NCBI RefSeq assembly: GCF_003568845.1
Contig: NZ_CP030127.1
Location: 837,501-901,500, forward strand
Length of the DNA: 64,000 bases
From: Indioceanicola profundi
GTDB lineage: Bacteria; Pseudomonadota; Alphaproteobacteria; Azospirillales; Azospirillaceae
Direction: 5' to 3'
This document shows positions 17,222 to 26,867 of the stretch, piece by piece. How positions within the stretch are numbered: the first letter of the stretch is position 1; each line of letters opens with the position of its first letter. The translations under genes and the position numbers were made by a program. Under the pieces are notes generated by a model, which had not been told where the DNA came from, did no database searches, and was given only the letters and a program-made list of their open reading frames with translations.

Positions 17222-17831
17222 GTCGAACCCGGAGGAAGCGGCCGCCCGGCACAGGATCAAGATGCAGAAGCGCAAGGCCCTGCAGGACGCACGGATCGCC
17301 GCGGCCACGCAGGAGAAAGGCTTGCTGATGGTCCACACCGGCCCCGGCAAGGGCAAGTCCACCGCGGCTTTCGGGCTGATGATGCGCGCCGCCGGGCACG
17401 GCTTCCGAGTGGGGCTGGTCCAGTTCACCAAAGGTACTTGGGCGACGGGCGAGGATGTGGCGCTGGAGCGCTTTGCCGACCTGATCGACCGCCATGTGAT
17501 GGGAGAGGGTTTCACCTGGGAAACCCAGGACCGCGACCGCGACGTTGCCGCCGCTCGCCAAGCCTGGAAGAGGGCCAAGACGCTGATGGCGGACCCGGCC
17601 TACCGGCTGGTGGTGCTGGATGAGCTGAATATCGTGCTGCGCTACGGCTACCTGGATGTGGAGGAGATTGTAGCCGTGCTGTCCGCACGCCGGCCGGACC
17701 TGCATGTGCTCGTCACCGGACGCAACGCCAAGCCGCCCCTGATCGAAGCGGCCGATCTGATGACGGAGTTCGTTGCCGTGAAGCACCCCTTCCAGGCCGG
17801 TATCAAGGCGCAGGCGGGAATCGAGTTCTGA
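17214..17831 (+). CDS. cobO: Cob(I)alamin adenosyltransferase, CobO/BtuR type
   Basis: 205 residues with the CobA/CobO/BtuR P-loop [20 protein letters not shown] at about residues 40-59, a downstream [16 protein letters not shown] block and [17 protein letters not shown]. It adenosylates corrinoids using ATP. The N-terminal [20 protein letters not shown] helix is usual for alphaproteobacterial CobO. Stop and next start overlap as TGATG with cobQ. Confidence 0.93.
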   Translation: MDESNPEEAAARHRIKMQKRKALQDARIAAATQEKGLLMVHTGPGKGKSTAAFGLMMRAAGHGFRVGLVQFTKGTWATGEDVALERFADLIDRHVMGEGFTWETQDRDRDVAAARQAWKRAKTLMADPAYRLVVLDELNIVLRYGYLDVEEIVAVLSARRPDLHVLVTGRNAKPPLIEAADLMTEFVAVKHPFQAGIKAQAGIEF

Positions 17832-19297
17832 TGAAGCGCCCGGCCAGCCTGATGATCCAGGGTACCGGTTCCGACGTCGGCAAGTCGTTGCTGGTGGCGG
17901 GGCTGGCGCGCGCCTTCTCCCGCCGCGGGCTGGCGGTTCGTCCCTTCAAGCCGCAGAACATGTCGAACAACGCGGCAGTCACGGCGGATGGGGGTGAGAT
18001 TGGACGGGCACAGGCATTGCAGGCGCTGGCCTGCGGCGTGGAGCCGACCGTCGACATGAATCCGGTGCTGCTGAAGCCACAGAGCGATATCGGCGCCCAG
18101 GTGGTGGTGCAGGGGCGGGTTTTGACCGCGGCGCGGGCCGGGGATTACCAGCGCCTGAAGGGCCAGCTTCTGACCCGCGTGCTTGAAAGCTTCGGGCGGT
18201 TGGGACAGGACGCCGATCTGGTGCTGGTGGAAGGCGCCGGCAGCCCGGCGGAAACCAATCTGCGCGCCGGCGACATCGCCAACATGGGCTTTGCCCAGGC
18301 CGCCAGCGTGCCGGTGGTGATCGCCGGCGACATAGACCGCGGCGGCGTGATCGCAAGCTTGGTAGGAACCCATGCCGTCCTGGCCCCGGAGGACAGAAGC
18401 CTGATACGGGGCTTTCTCATCAACCGGTTCCGGGGCGATGTCCGCCTGTTCGACGAAGGCATTTCGGAAATCGGGCGACACACAGGCTGGGCCTGCTTCG
18501 GTGTGCTGCCGTACCTGCCTGCTGCCCGCCGCCTGCCGGCAGAGGATGCGGTCGTCCTGGATCGCGCAGCAGGGCAAACGGCTGCCGGCCTGAAGATCGC
18601 CGTGCCGATGCTGAGCCGCATCGCCAATTTCGACGATCTCGACCCATTGCATCTTGAGCCGGAGGTAGAAGTGGAGATGGTGTCGCCCGGCCGCGCCATT
18701 CCCGGCGATGCCGCCTTGGTGATCCTGCCGGGCAGCAAGGCTACCATCGCGGACCTGAAGTTTATGCGGGCACAGGGCTGGGACATCGACATCCAGGCGC
18801 ACCTGCGGCGTGGCGGACATGTGCTGGGCCTGTGTGGCGGCTACCAGATGCTGGGCCGGACGGTATCCGACCCTGAGGGTATCGAGGGCCCGGCAGAGAC
18901 GGTGACTGGCTTGGGCCTGCTGGAGGTGGAGACGGTTCTGGCTGGGCCGAAGGTCCTGCGCCGCGTCGCGGGCAGGATGGTGGATGGCGGTGCGCCATTC
19001 GACGGGTATGAGATCCATATCGGCCGCACCGGGGGGCCGGACACGGCACGACCACTGCTCCGTTTCGAGGACGGAACGTTGGACGGCGCAGTCAGCGCGG
19101 ACGGCAGGATCGGCGGCTGTTATGTCCATGGCATCTTCGCCGATGACCGCCTGCGCGCCGCCTTTCTGAAGCGGTTCGGCTGCACGGGCGGCCTGTCCTA
19201 CCGGGCAAGCGTCGAGACGGCATTGGACGGGATCGCCGATGCCATGGAATTGCACCTGGACCTGGATGGGCTGCTCGCCATCGCCCGGCAGGGGTGA
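17831..19297 (+). CDS. cobQ: Cobyric acid synthase CobQ
   Basis: 488 residues. The N-terminal DTB-synthetase-like ATPase begins with the P-loop [20 protein letters not shown] and [12 protein letters not shown]. The C-terminal glutamine amidotransferase has its nucleophile Cys in GLCGGYQML and a catalytic His in [10 protein letters not shown]. It amidates side chains b, d, e and g of the corrin ring. It is the last gene of the riboswitch operon and is convergent with cbiB (13-base gap). All expected catalytic blocks are intact. Confidence 0.95.
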   Translation: MKRPASLMIQGTGSDVGKSLLVAGLARAFSRRGLAVRPFKPQNMSNNAAVTADGGEIGRAQALQALACGVEPTVDMNPVLLKPQSDIGAQVVVQGRVLTAARAGDYQRLKGQLLTRVLESFGRLGQDADLVLVEGAGSPAETNLRAGDIANMGFAQAASVPVVIAGDIDRGGVIASLVGTHAVLAPEDRSLIRGFLINRFRGDVRLFDEGISEIGRHTGWACFGVLPYLPAARRLPAEDAVVLDRAAGQTAAGLKIAVPMLSRIANFDDLDPLHLEPEVEVEMVSPGRAIPGDAALVILPGSKATIADLKFMRAQGWDIDIQAHLRRGGHVLGLCGGYQMLGRTVSDPEGIEGPAETVTGLGLLEVETVLAGPKVLRRVAGRMVDGGAPFDGYEIHIGRTGGPDTARPLLRFEDGTLDGAVSADGRIGGCYVHGIFADDRLRAAFLKRFGCTGGLSYRASVETALDGIADAMELHLDLDGLLAIARQG

Positions 19298-19310
19298 CGG
19301 AATGTCCGCC

Positions 19311-20348
19311 CTAGACCAGCAGTGCCGCGAAGACACCTGCCGCCCCCAGAAGCCACAGGATCGCCAGAGCCCCACGGTACAGATGCAGAGCGTCCCGGAT
19401 ATCCGCTGCGGTGGCAGCGGCCCGGCCCCGCCCCATCCAGGCATCCTCCACCCGCGTTTCCCCATAGACCCGAGGCCCCGCCAGCCGAAGTCCCAACGCC
19501 CCTGCCATGGCAGCCTCCGGCCAGCCTGCGTTCGGGGAGCGGTGCCGGGGCGCATCGCGCCAAGCCGCCCATACCGCACCCGACGCGCTGAAGCCGGAGC
19601 GGAACAGGGCAGCGCCGGCGATCAGCAGGGCTGTGAGGCGGGAAGCCGGCAGGTTCAACAAATCATCCAGCCGTGCCGCCGCCCAACCAAAATACAGGTG
19701 ACGGGGCGTGCGGTGCCCGATCATGCTGTCCGCGGTATTTACCGCCTTGTAGAACAGCAGTCCCGGCAGTCCTCCGACCAGCAGCCAGATGGCCGGCGCC
19801 ACGACGCCGTCCGAAAAATTCTCGGCAAGACTCTCGATGGCGGCGCGGGAGACGCCGGCCTCATCCAGGCTTTCCGGATTGCGCCCGACGATATGGGCCA
19901 CCGCACGACGTCCGGCCGGGAGTCCCCCCGCCCCAAGCGCCGCAGGAACATCCGCGACGAACCGGTACAGGCTGCGCTGGGCCAGCAGCGTGGCGGCGAC
20001 AATAGCTTCCAGCAGCAGCCCTGCCAGTCGATACGGTTCCGGAATGAGGTCGACCAGCTTCTGGATGGCAAGGCCCGCCGCGATTGCTCCGGCCGACAGC
20101 ATCACGACTGCAAGAACGCCGGCCGCGCGCTGGCCCGCGCTGCTCCGGCATGGTCGGTTCAATCCTCTGTCCAATACGGATATCACGGCGCCGATCCAGA
20201 CGACCGGATGCCGGATCGCGCGATAGAGCCGGTCCGGGTAGCCGAACGCCGCCTCGACTGCCAATGCGGTAAGCAGCAGGAGAAAGGCGTGCGCCAGCGC
20301 GTCTTCGATGAGGGAGGAAAGTGGGTCCATGGCGCGATCCCATAGCAT
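19311..20348 (-). CDS. cbiB: Adenosylcobinamide-phosphate synthase CbiB/CobD
   Basis: 345 residues if the ATG at 20348 is used, 339 if the ATG at 20330 is used. A membrane protein of about four to five helices with the family blocks EAAFGYPDRLYRAIRHPVVW, SLAENFSDGVVAPAIWLLVG, KAVNTADSMIGHRTPRHLYF and a C-terminal MAGALGLRLAGPR. It attaches the aminopropanol (phosphate) arm to adenosylcobyric acid. The ATG at 20330 shares bases with the start of the divergent cobC gene. A GGAG two bases before 20348 keeps the longer form possible. Confidence 0.92.
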   Translation of the reverse strand: MLWDRAMDPLSSLIEDALAHAFLLLLTALAVEAAFGYPDRLYRAIRHPVVWIGAVISVLDRGLNRPCRSSAGQRAAGVLAVVMLSAGAIAAGLAIQKLVDLIPEPYRLAGLLLEAIVAATLLAQRSLYRFVADVPAALGAGGLPAGRRAVAHIVGRNPESLDEAGVSRAAIESLAENFSDGVVAPAIWLLVGGLPGLLFYKAVNTADSMIGHRTPRHLYFGWAAARLDDLLNLPASRLTALLIAGAALFRSGFSASGAVWAAWRDAPRHRSPNAGWPEAAMAGALGLRLAGPRVYGETRVEDAWMGRGRAAATAADIRDALHLYRGALAILWLLGAAGVFAALLV

Positions 20349-21375
20349 AGCTCCATTTGCGGGACAGCCGCCCGCTTCGCCAGCCCTGCCCCATGGCGGC
20401 GAGCTCGACGCGGCCCGCCGCCTCTATCCTGACGCCCCACAGCCCTGGATCGACCTCAGCACCGGCATCAATCCCTGGCCCTATCCTGTCGAGCCGGTCT
20501 CACGGGAAGCATGGACGCGGCTGCCGGGAGCGGACGCACTGGCCAGGTTGCTGACGGCAGCCGCGCAATGTTACGGCGCGCCCGGACCGGCCGATGTGGT
20601 AGCTGCCCCAGGCACGCAGGCCTTGATCCAGATGCTGCCGCGTCTGCGCCATCCGGGTCGTGTCGTGATACAGGCGCCGACCTATGCCGAGCATGCCAGA
20701 TGTTGGGCGCTGGCCGGGCATGAGGTCGTTTTGGTGGATGATCCGGAAGCCGGGCTGGACAGCGCCGACGTCTGCATCATCGTCAATCCCAACAATCCCG
20801 ACGGACGGCGGCACGATCCCACAAGGTTGGGCCGCTGGGCCGCCCGGCTGGCGGCACGAGGCGGTTGGCTGCTGGTGGACGAGGCTTTTTCCGACGCCGA
20901 TCCAGGGCTCAGCGCGGCCAGATTCGTGGGATCGCCCGGCCTCGTAATCCTTCGCTCCTTCGGGAAGTTCTACGGTCTGGCCGGGGTGCGGCTGGGATTC
21001 GTCCTCACCGATGCCGGTCTGGCCGGGCGGATCGCCGACATGCTCGGCCCCTGGGCAGTGGCCGGCCCGGCGCTGGAGGTCGGAACGCGGGCGCTGCTGG
21101 ATCATGCATGGGCCGACCGGACCCGCCGCCGCTTGACAGCGGCGGCTGCGGGGCTGGACCAAATCCTGTCGCACGGTGGGCTGGACGTATTGGGCGGAAC
21201 GAGTCTGTTCCGGCTGGCAGGCATCCGCGACGCCGAAGTTCTGTTCGAACGGCTGGCTCGAGCCGGAATCTGGGTGCGGCGCTTCCCCGACCAGCCGGAC
21301 CGGCTCCGCTTCGGCCTGCTGCCGGACGACAGGGCGGCGGACCGTCTGCAGGATGCACTGGCTGGTCGCCCCTGA
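20329..21375 (+). CDS. cobC: Threonine-phosphate decarboxylase-like aminotransferase CobC
   Basis: A 348-residue fold-type I PLP enzyme. The ATG at 20329 is chosen over one at 20308 because GGGAGGA lies 8-12 bases before it. Blocks seen are WIDLSTGINPWPYP, IVNPNNPDGR, LVDEAFSD, and the PLP lysine in RSFGKFYGLAGVRLGF. In cobalamin synthesis the CobC/CobD enzyme makes aminopropanol phosphate from threonine phosphate, the substrate of the divergent CbiB. A histidinol-phosphate aminotransferase paralogue is excluded mainly by context. Confidence 0.9.
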   Translation: MARSHSIAPFAGQPPASPALPHGGELDAARRLYPDAPQPWIDLSTGINPWPYPVEPVSREAWTRLPGADALARLLTAAAQCYGAPGPADVVAAPGTQALIQMLPRLRHPGRVVIQAPTYAEHARCWALAGHEVVLVDDPEAGLDSADVCIIVNPNNPDGRRHDPTRLGRWAARLAARGGWLLVDEAFSDADPGLSAARFVGSPGLVILRSFGKFYGLAGVRLGFVLTDAGLAGRIADMLGPWAVAGPALEVGTRALLDHAWADRTRRRLTAAAAGLDQILSHGGLDVLGGTSLFRLAGIRDAEVLFERLARAGIWVRRFPDQPDRLRFGLLPDDRAADRLQDALAGRP

Positions 21376-21399
21376 CGCCCAGCCATCCCAGGCGCTGCC

Positions 21400-22866
21400 T
21401 CAGCGGCGTTCCGCCGAGGTCAGCCGAATCCCTGCACAGCTTTCCGTACCGGACTCCGGCTGGGTGCCGAGCGGGGGCTTGGCCAGGGTGGCCGCTACCC
21501 AGTCCGCCAACACCTCTGCCACGCGCGGGTTGCCGGCCGCCGGCTCCTCACCTTGCGTCCGCGCTTCTTGGCGCACCTCCCCACGGCTGCCGACCCGGTC
21601 CATGCCATGGTCGGTCTCCAGAAATTCGACGTAGCAGGCGGTTCCAGGCCGGTAGTGGTTCACGACTTCGGCGATCAGGCGGTGATCCTCATCATTCACG
21701 GCCGCCGCATCCTCCGCCCCGTGCAGCACCAGCGTCTCCGCCAGCGTATCGCGCCAGGCGGCGGTCAGTGGCTGCTCGGGCAACTGGTGCCAGTAGCTGT
21801 AATGCCGCCCAAACAGTCGTTCCTCGCCGTCCCAGCCGTGGAAATCCCTGAGAATGCGGCCATGCAGCGCGTCCTCAGCTTCCAGATCGGCGGGCGGACG
21901 CTTTTCCAGATAGAAGCGGCGCAGGGTCTCGCGGGCGCTTTCCGCCCGTTCGGCGGACTGCACCGGATCGCCGTCGCCGAAGACGACGTCCTGAATGCGG
22001 ATCACATCCAGGATATAATCGTGCCAGTTCCGCAGAACGGTACCATAGACCGCCACGCCGCGCGGCGCCGGCCCTTGGGCGGCGAGCAGCGGTGCTTCCA
22101 GACCGCCCATCGAGTGGCCGAACATGAAGATCCGTTCCGGCGGGATGCCGCGCACTTCCATCATGGCCTTGTAACCGGCCTGGAACGCGGCCAGCTCGGT
22201 TTCGAAGTCGATGGAATCGCACCGCGGCGTTCCCCTGCTGTCCCCCATGCCCGACTTTTCCACCCGATAGGTGCCGACGCCGTGGGCCAGCAGTTCAGCA
22301 GTCAGCCGGGAATAGATGAAGTCCGGACTTGGCGACTCCACGGACGAACAGGTGTAGCCCTGGATGATGAAGACCACGGGCGCATCCGGGCGCCCCTCCG
22401 GCAGCACCAGGATGTCGCGCAGCCTGCCGCCCTGGAAAGGCACGGCGCCATAGCTGACCGATGCGTCCCGATACGTCTCCTCCGGCTTGCCGACGGCCGT
22501 GCCGGAAACCGTCAGTTCCCGGCCGTCCCGCCAAAGGGTGAGTTCCAGCGCATCTCCAGCCCGCACCACGCCAATGGCGGCGACCAGCCCTGCGGGCGAG
22601 GAGATCGCCGTGCCGTTGAGCGCCAGGATCACATCGCCGGTCTGGACTCCGAGCCGCTCCGCGTTGAGGGCGGGCAGAACCTGCCGCACTAGCACGCCGC
22701 GCCCCTCGCCGACCTCGGCGACCAGCTCCGGCGGTACTGCGACGGGCGCCACCCCGAGGGCGGCCGTCCGGGGAAGCACATCCTCCGCGGCCCGAACAGG
22801 ACTGGCGGCGAACCCGGCTCCGATCAGGAGCAAGGCCAGTGCGGGAGCAAGGCGGCGAAGCGGCAT
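21400..22866 (-). CDS. Exported PDZ - alpha/beta hydrolase
   Basis: 488 residues from the ATG at 22866 (GGAG upstream; the frame to 22974 is not needed). A signal peptide MPLRRLAPALALLLIGAGFA ends near VRAAE. Residues about 45-130 form a PDZ domain (GVLVRQVLPALNAERLGVQ, GDVILALNG). The remainder is an alpha/beta hydrolase: FIIQGYTCSS oxyanion region, nucleophile elbow MFGHSMGG (Ser), late Asp in VLHGAEDAAAVNDEDHR and His in LETDHGMDR. Probably a periplasmic or surface esterase/peptidase of unknown substrate. Convergent with cobC, 24-base gap. Confidence 0.8.
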   Translation of the reverse strand: MPLRRLAPALALLLIGAGFAASPVRAAEDVLPRTAALGVAPVAVPPELVAEVGEGRGVLVRQVLPALNAERLGVQTGDVILALNGTAISSPAGLVAAIGVVRAGDALELTLWRDGRELTVSGTAVGKPEETYRDASVSYGAVPFQGGRLRDILVLPEGRPDAPVVFIIQGYTCSSVESPSPDFIYSRLTAELLAHGVGTYRVEKSGMGDSRGTPRCDSIDFETELAAFQAGYKAMMEVRGIPPERIFMFGHSMGGLEAPLLAAQGPAPRGVAVYGTVLRNWHDYILDVIRIQDVVFGDGDPVQSAERAESARETLRRFYLEKRPPADLEAEDALHGRILRDFHGWDGEERLFGRHYSYWHQLPEQPLTAAWRDTLAETLVLHGAEDAAAVNDEDHRLIAEVVNHYRPGTACYVEFLETDHGMDRVGSRGEVRQEARTQGEEPAAGNPRVAEVLADWVAATLAKPPLGTQPESGTESCAGIRLTSAERR

Positions 22867-23078
22867 GGGGGAATCTCCGGGCCGGGTTGCATGGATGCAG
22901 ATTAGCCCGGCAGACGGGGGATGTAGAGGCCACTGCCGCAGTCTTGCCTGGAGCCACCTGCTGAAACGAGGCACCCTGATTGGGATGGCTGCGCACCCAG
23001 TCCGGATGGGCGCGTATCCGCAAGTCCGCGGCTAGACTGCCGCGCAACGACGAATAACCAGGATTCGGGAGGAACCGC

Positions 23079-24773
23079 GTGACCACAGCAGGGCAGAACT
23101 TCATTGCCGCGCGCGACGCGCTTCTGGCCGCGCGCACCGACTATGCCGCCGCGCGGGCGACGTTCCGCTGGCCGGAGACGGAGCGCTTCAACTGGGCGCT
23201 GGACTATTTCGACACGATCGCCCGCGGCAATGACCGCACGGCGCTGCATGTGGTGCAGGAGGATGGCGGCGACGTCCGCCTGTCCTATGCCCAGCTCTCG
23301 GAGCGGTCCTCGCGCCTGGCCAACTGGCTGCGCGGCGAGGGCGTGCAGCGCGGCGACCGCATCCTGCTTATGCTGCCCAATGTGGCCCCGCTCTGGGAAG
23401 TAATGCTGGCCGCCATGAAGCTCGGCGCGGTGGTGATCCCGGCCACCACCCTGCTGGAAGGGGAGGAGTTGCGCGACCGGCTGAGCCGCGGCGGGGCCAA
23501 GTTCGTGATCGCCACAAAGGAACAGTGCGTCAAGTTCGACGGCATGGGCGAGGGCTTCCACCGGATCGCGATCGGCGGAGCTCCGGACGGCTGGCGGGCG
23601 CTGGAAGCCGGCTATGACGCGCCGGCCGAGTTCGCCCCCGATGGGGAGACCCAGGGCGACGACCCGATGTTGCTCTATTTCACTTCCGGCACCACGGCCA
23701 AGCCGAAGCTGGTGCTGCATACCCACCGCAGCTATCCGGTCGGGCACCTGTCAACCCTGTACTGGGTCGGGCTGCGGCCGGGCGACGTGCATTGGAACAT
23801 CAGCTCTCCTGGCTGGGCCAAGCATGCCTGGAGCAACGTCTTCATGCCGCTGAACGCGGAAGCCACGGTTTTCGTCTATAATTTCAGCCGGTTTAACGCA
23901 CGGGCCGTTCTGGACACGATGGTGCAGCATGGCGTCACCTGCCTGTGCGCGCCGCCCACCGTCTGGCGCATGCTGATCCAGGAGGACCTCAAGGCCTGGC
24001 CGGTCAAGCTGCGCGAGGTGGTCGGGGCTGGTGAGCCGCTGAATCCGGAGGTGATCGAGCAGGTGCGGGATGCCTGGGGATTGGATATCCGCGACGGCTA
24101 CGGCCAGACCGAGACCACGGCCCAGATCGGCAATCCGCCCGGCCAGCCGGTCAAGCCCGGCAGCATGGGACGGCCGCTTCCGGGCTACGATGTCGTGCTG
24201 CTGGACGCCGACGGCAATGAGACGGAGGAAGGGGAGATTGCTATGCGCCTCAATCCCCGTCCGGCGGGTCTGATGGCCGGATATCAAGCTGCGGCGGGCG
24301 AGCCGGTACAGCCGCCCCAGGGCGAATACTATCGCACGGGCGATGTCGCCAGCCGGGATGCCGACGGCTATCTGACCTATGTCGGGCGAGCCGATGACGT
24401 GTTCAAAGCCAGTGACTACCGGATCAGCCCCTTCGAGCTGGAAAGCGCCCTGATCGAGCATGACGCGATTGCGGAAGCTGCCGTCGTCCCCTCGCCCGAT
24501 CCCGTCCGCCTAGCCGTGCCGAAGGCCTTCCTGGTCCTGGCCGGCGGGTTCACGCCCGACCGGGCCCTGGCGCTGGAGGTGTTCCGGCACATCCGTGCCG
24601 CCCTGCCCCCTTACAAGCGCATCCGCCGCATCGAGTTCTCCGACCTGCCGAAGACGATTTCCGGCAAGATCCGGCGCGTGGAACTGCGCAAGGCGGAACT
24701 TGCCCGGACCATGCCGGCGGAGCGGCGGCCGCTGGAGTTCTGGGAGGAGGATTTCCCTGAACTGAAAGGCTAG
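23079..24773 (+). CDS. AMP-forming acyl-CoA synthetase
   Basis: 564 residues with a GTG start preceded by GGGAGGAA. ANL-family motifs are in order: the P-loop-like YFTSGTTAKPK (about residue 203), GYGQTETT, YRTGDVASRDADGYL, and the C-terminal catalytic lysine in PKTISGKIRR. NISSPGWAKHAWSNVFMPL resembles acetyl-/medium-chain acyl-CoA synthetases. It activates a carboxylate to its CoA ester in the cytoplasm; chain length cannot be assigned. Stand-alone gene with a strong hairpin downstream. Confidence 0.88.
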   Translation: MTTAGQNFIAARDALLAARTDYAAARATFRWPETERFNWALDYFDTIARGNDRTALHVVQEDGGDVRLSYAQLSERSSRLANWLRGEGVQRGDRILLMLPNVAPLWEVMLAAMKLGAVVIPATTLLEGEELRDRLSRGGAKFVIATKEQCVKFDGMGEGFHRIAIGGAPDGWRALEAGYDAPAEFAPDGETQGDDPMLLYFTSGTTAKPKLVLHTHRSYPVGHLSTLYWVGLRPGDVHWNISSPGWAKHAWSNVFMPLNAEATVFVYNFSRFNARAVLDTMVQHGVTCLCAPPTVWRMLIQEDLKAWPVKLREVVGAGEPLNPEVIEQVRDAWGLDIRDGYGQTETTAQIGNPPGQPVKPGSMGRPLPGYDVVLLDADGNETEEGEIAMRLNPRPAGLMAGYQAAAGEPVQPPQGEYYRTGDVASRDADGYLTYVGRADDVFKASDYRISPFELESALIEHDAIAEAAVVPSPDPVRLAVPKAFLVLAGGFTPDRALALEVFRHIRAALPPYKRIRRIEFSDLPKTISGKIRRVELRKAELARTMPAERRPLEFWEEDFPELKG

Positions 24774-24787
24774 AGGAAGGGCGCAGA

Positions 24788-24819
24788 CCGGCCGATGCGG
24801 GCACTCCCGCATCGGCCGG
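24788..24819 (+). terminator. Strong hairpin after acyl-CoA synthetase gene
   Basis: A perfect 14-bp GC-rich stem (CCGGCCGATGCGGG and its complement) with a CACT loop, 14 bases after the stop codon. No U-tract follows, so it may be a pause/processing hairpin rather than a classical intrinsic terminator. Confidence 0.6.
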
Positions 24820-25146
24820 CACCGTACCGTATCAGTACTGCTCCCGGGCAGGCCCTACGCAGGATTATCTAAAATTTGCGAAAAAGTGCAATTGGTGCAA
24901 TCCTTGGATTGACCGCGGGCACCGGCGGGATGGGACGTCCGAAATCCTGCGTGCCGTTAGCGTTTCGCTAACCGCGGGGCGGTAGCAAAAACTGGCCGCC
25001 CTGTCTTTCCGGGCGTTCGGGTGGAGTATGCAGCACGATGGGCAGGTCTCTTCGATGTGCCTTATGAAGTTCCTGGCTGAGCGGAAGGCGTCTCCGACGA
25101 TGCATCGGTGGACGGTGCTGCCGTGTGATCGGAGCCTGCTGTCATC
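24820..25146. other. Intergenic region before the MHYT-HD-GYP gene
   Basis: About 330 bases without a supported gene. An A/T-richer patch at about 24866-24890 (ATTATCTAAAATTTGCGAAAAAG) stands out and may hold promoter elements. No operator was recognised. Confidence 0.35.
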
Positions 25147-26565
25147 ATGAATCTGGAAATCGCGGGACTCTGCTTCACTTCGGAAGCGGGCGCCGCATCG
25201 TCGCACGATGTCTGGCTGGTCGTGCTCTCCTATGTCATCGCGGCACTCGGGTCCTTCACATCCCTCGACATGGCGGAGCGCCTGCGCCATGCCTCCGGAC
25301 ATGCGGCTCGGATATGGCACTTCGGTGCTGCCGTGGTCCTGGGCGGCAGCATCTGGGCGATGCATTTTGTCGGCATGCTGGCCTACTCGACTGAAGTCGA
25401 ACTTGCCTATGAGCCCGGCCTCACTCTGGCTTCCCTGGCGATTGCGGTCGGGTTCGTCTGGCTGGGGCTCTATCTGGTCAGGGGGCGCCAGCCTGAATTC
25501 AGGCGGCTCGCGGTGGCCGGCACCATATTGGGGCTCGGCGTGGCAGCCATGCATTATGCCGGGATGGCGGCGATCCGCCTCTCCGGCAGTGTCGCCTACA
25601 CGCCCGTTCTATGGACCGTCTCTATCCTGATCGCCATCGCCGCGGCGACGGCTGCGCTCTGGCTCGCCCTCAATGTATGGGCGGCGTGGCAACGCGCCAT
25701 CGCAGCCCTCGTGATGGCGCTGGCGATCTGCGGGATGCACTATACGGGAATCGCCTCCACAGTGATCAGGTTGGATGCCCTTGACCTGAAGGCGCACGGC
25801 CTGTCCAACGGCCCCCTGGCAGTGGCGGTGGGGGCCGGCACGCTGGCTCTCCTTTTCATCGCCCTGATCTCCTCGGTCGCGGACCGCAGGCTTTCGTCCG
25901 CGTTGGCGCGCGAAGCTGAGACCCTGCGCGCAAAGAATGCCGAACTGCAGGCCGTGCAGATGCAGCTTGAGGCCACGCAACGCGAAATCATCCGGCGCCT
26001 CTGCTCGGCTGGCGAATTCCGCGACGACATCACCGGACAGCATGTCGCCCGCATGGGCATGCTGGCGCATCGGCTTGCCCTGGCCGCGGGTTGCGACCGC
26101 GCATATGCCGACCGCCTCCGTGAAGCGGCGCCGCTGCACGATATCGGAAAGATCGGCATACCTGACGGGGTGCTGCACAAGCCGGGGAAGCTCGATCCCG
26201 ACGAATGGGCCGTGATGCAGACCCATGCGGAGATCGGCGCCCAAATCCTGGGCGGCAGCAATCTGCCGCTGCTGGATCTGGCCGCGGAGATCGCCGCGAC
26301 CCATCATGAGAAATGGGACGGCACCGGCTACCCTCGAGGGCTGAAGGGTGAGGAAATTCCCCTATCCGGCCGGATCGTGGCGCTGGCGGACGTATTCGAT
26401 GCGCTGTTGTCGCCCCGGCCCTATAAGGAACCCTGGCCGATGAGCCGGGTGGTGGCCCTGATCCGCGAGCAGTCAGGACGGCATTTCGATCCCCATCTGG
26501 TGGAGATCTTCCTGGCCGAACTTGACAGCATGATAACGGTGCGGGGCGCACTCGAAAGCGTGTGA
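25147..26565 (+). CDS. MHYT - HD-GYP cyclic-di-GMP phosphodiesterase
   Basis: 472 residues. The N-terminal half is a seven-helix MHYT sensor with the repeated motif as MHFVGM, MHYAGM and MHYTGI, proposed in this family to bind a metal for gas sensing. A coiled linker of about 30 residues follows. The HD-GYP domain (about 285-460) is intact: HDIGKIG (about residue 331), THHEKWDGTGYPRG and LADVFDALLSPRPYK, so it should hydrolyse c-di-GMP. Inner-membrane protein that would link an external signal (O2, NO or CO is speculative) to motility or biofilm. Monocistronic. Confidence 0.9.
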   Translation: MNLEIAGLCFTSEAGAASSHDVWLVVLSYVIAALGSFTSLDMAERLRHASGHAARIWHFGAAVVLGGSIWAMHFVGMLAYSTEVELAYEPGLTLASLAIAVGFVWLGLYLVRGRQPEFRRLAVAGTILGLGVAAMHYAGMAAIRLSGSVAYTPVLWTVSILIAIAAATAALWLALNVWAAWQRAIAALVMALAICGMHYTGIASTVIRLDALDLKAHGLSNGPLAVAVGAGTLALLFIALISSVADRRLSSALAREAETLRAKNAELQAVQMQLEATQREIIRRLCSAGEFRDDITGQHVARMGMLAHRLALAAGCDRAYADRLREAAPLHDIGKIGIPDGVLHKPGKLDPDEWAVMQTHAEIGAQILGGSNLPLLDLAAEIAATHHEKWDGTGYPRGLKGEEIPLSGRIVALADVFDALLSPRPYKEPWPMSRVVALIREQSGRHFDPHLVEIFLAELDSMITVRGALESV

Positions 26566-26589
26566 CCCATCTTCGTGAATGCGCCTGAT

Positions 26590-26617
26590 GCCGCCCGCAG
26601 CCGGAACTGCGGACGGC
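26590..26617. terminator. Possible terminator hairpin
   Basis: GCCG-C-CCGCAG pairs with CTGCGG-A-CGGC around a 6-base loop, between the convergent HD-GYP gene and a small minus-strand frame. One mismatch, no U-tract. Confidence 0.35.
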
Positions 26618-26627
26618 CCGGGCCGCG

Positions 26628-26786
26628 TCAGACCGGGTGGCCCGGCGTCGGCTTCTTGTCGCGATCGGCGTTCTGCGGCTTGATCTTGGCGCCCTGCTCG
26701 AAAGCCGGCTCATCCTTACGGCCGCCGCCGGCCTGACTGCCTCCGGACGCAGGGCCGGTTGCCTTCTTGTCCTCTCCCATTTTCAT
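26628..26786 (-). CDS. Small hydrophilic protein, unknown
   Basis: A 52-residue Lys/Gly/Asp-rich frame beginning MKMGEDKKATGPASGGSQAG, with an AAGGA site just upstream of the ATG at 26786. The composition is that of a disordered, stress-type small protein. No family recognised. It lies 81 bases downstream of the DUF1206 gene on the same strand. The start and ribosome site are the only support. Confidence 0.4.
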   Translation of the reverse strand: MKMGEDKKATGPASGGSQAGGGRKDEPAFEQGAKIKPQNADRDKKPTPGHPV

Positions 26787-26867
26787 CTTCCTTGTTCGGT
26801 TGCGACGGAACGCCGGGAGCAACAGAACCGGCGGGGGAGCGTTCCGGGATTTGCTTCCGTCCCAGCC

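Noticed and set aside
24865-25554. Minus-strand frame of 229 residues
   Set aside because: Runs antisense into the MHYT-HD-GYP gene and has no domain.
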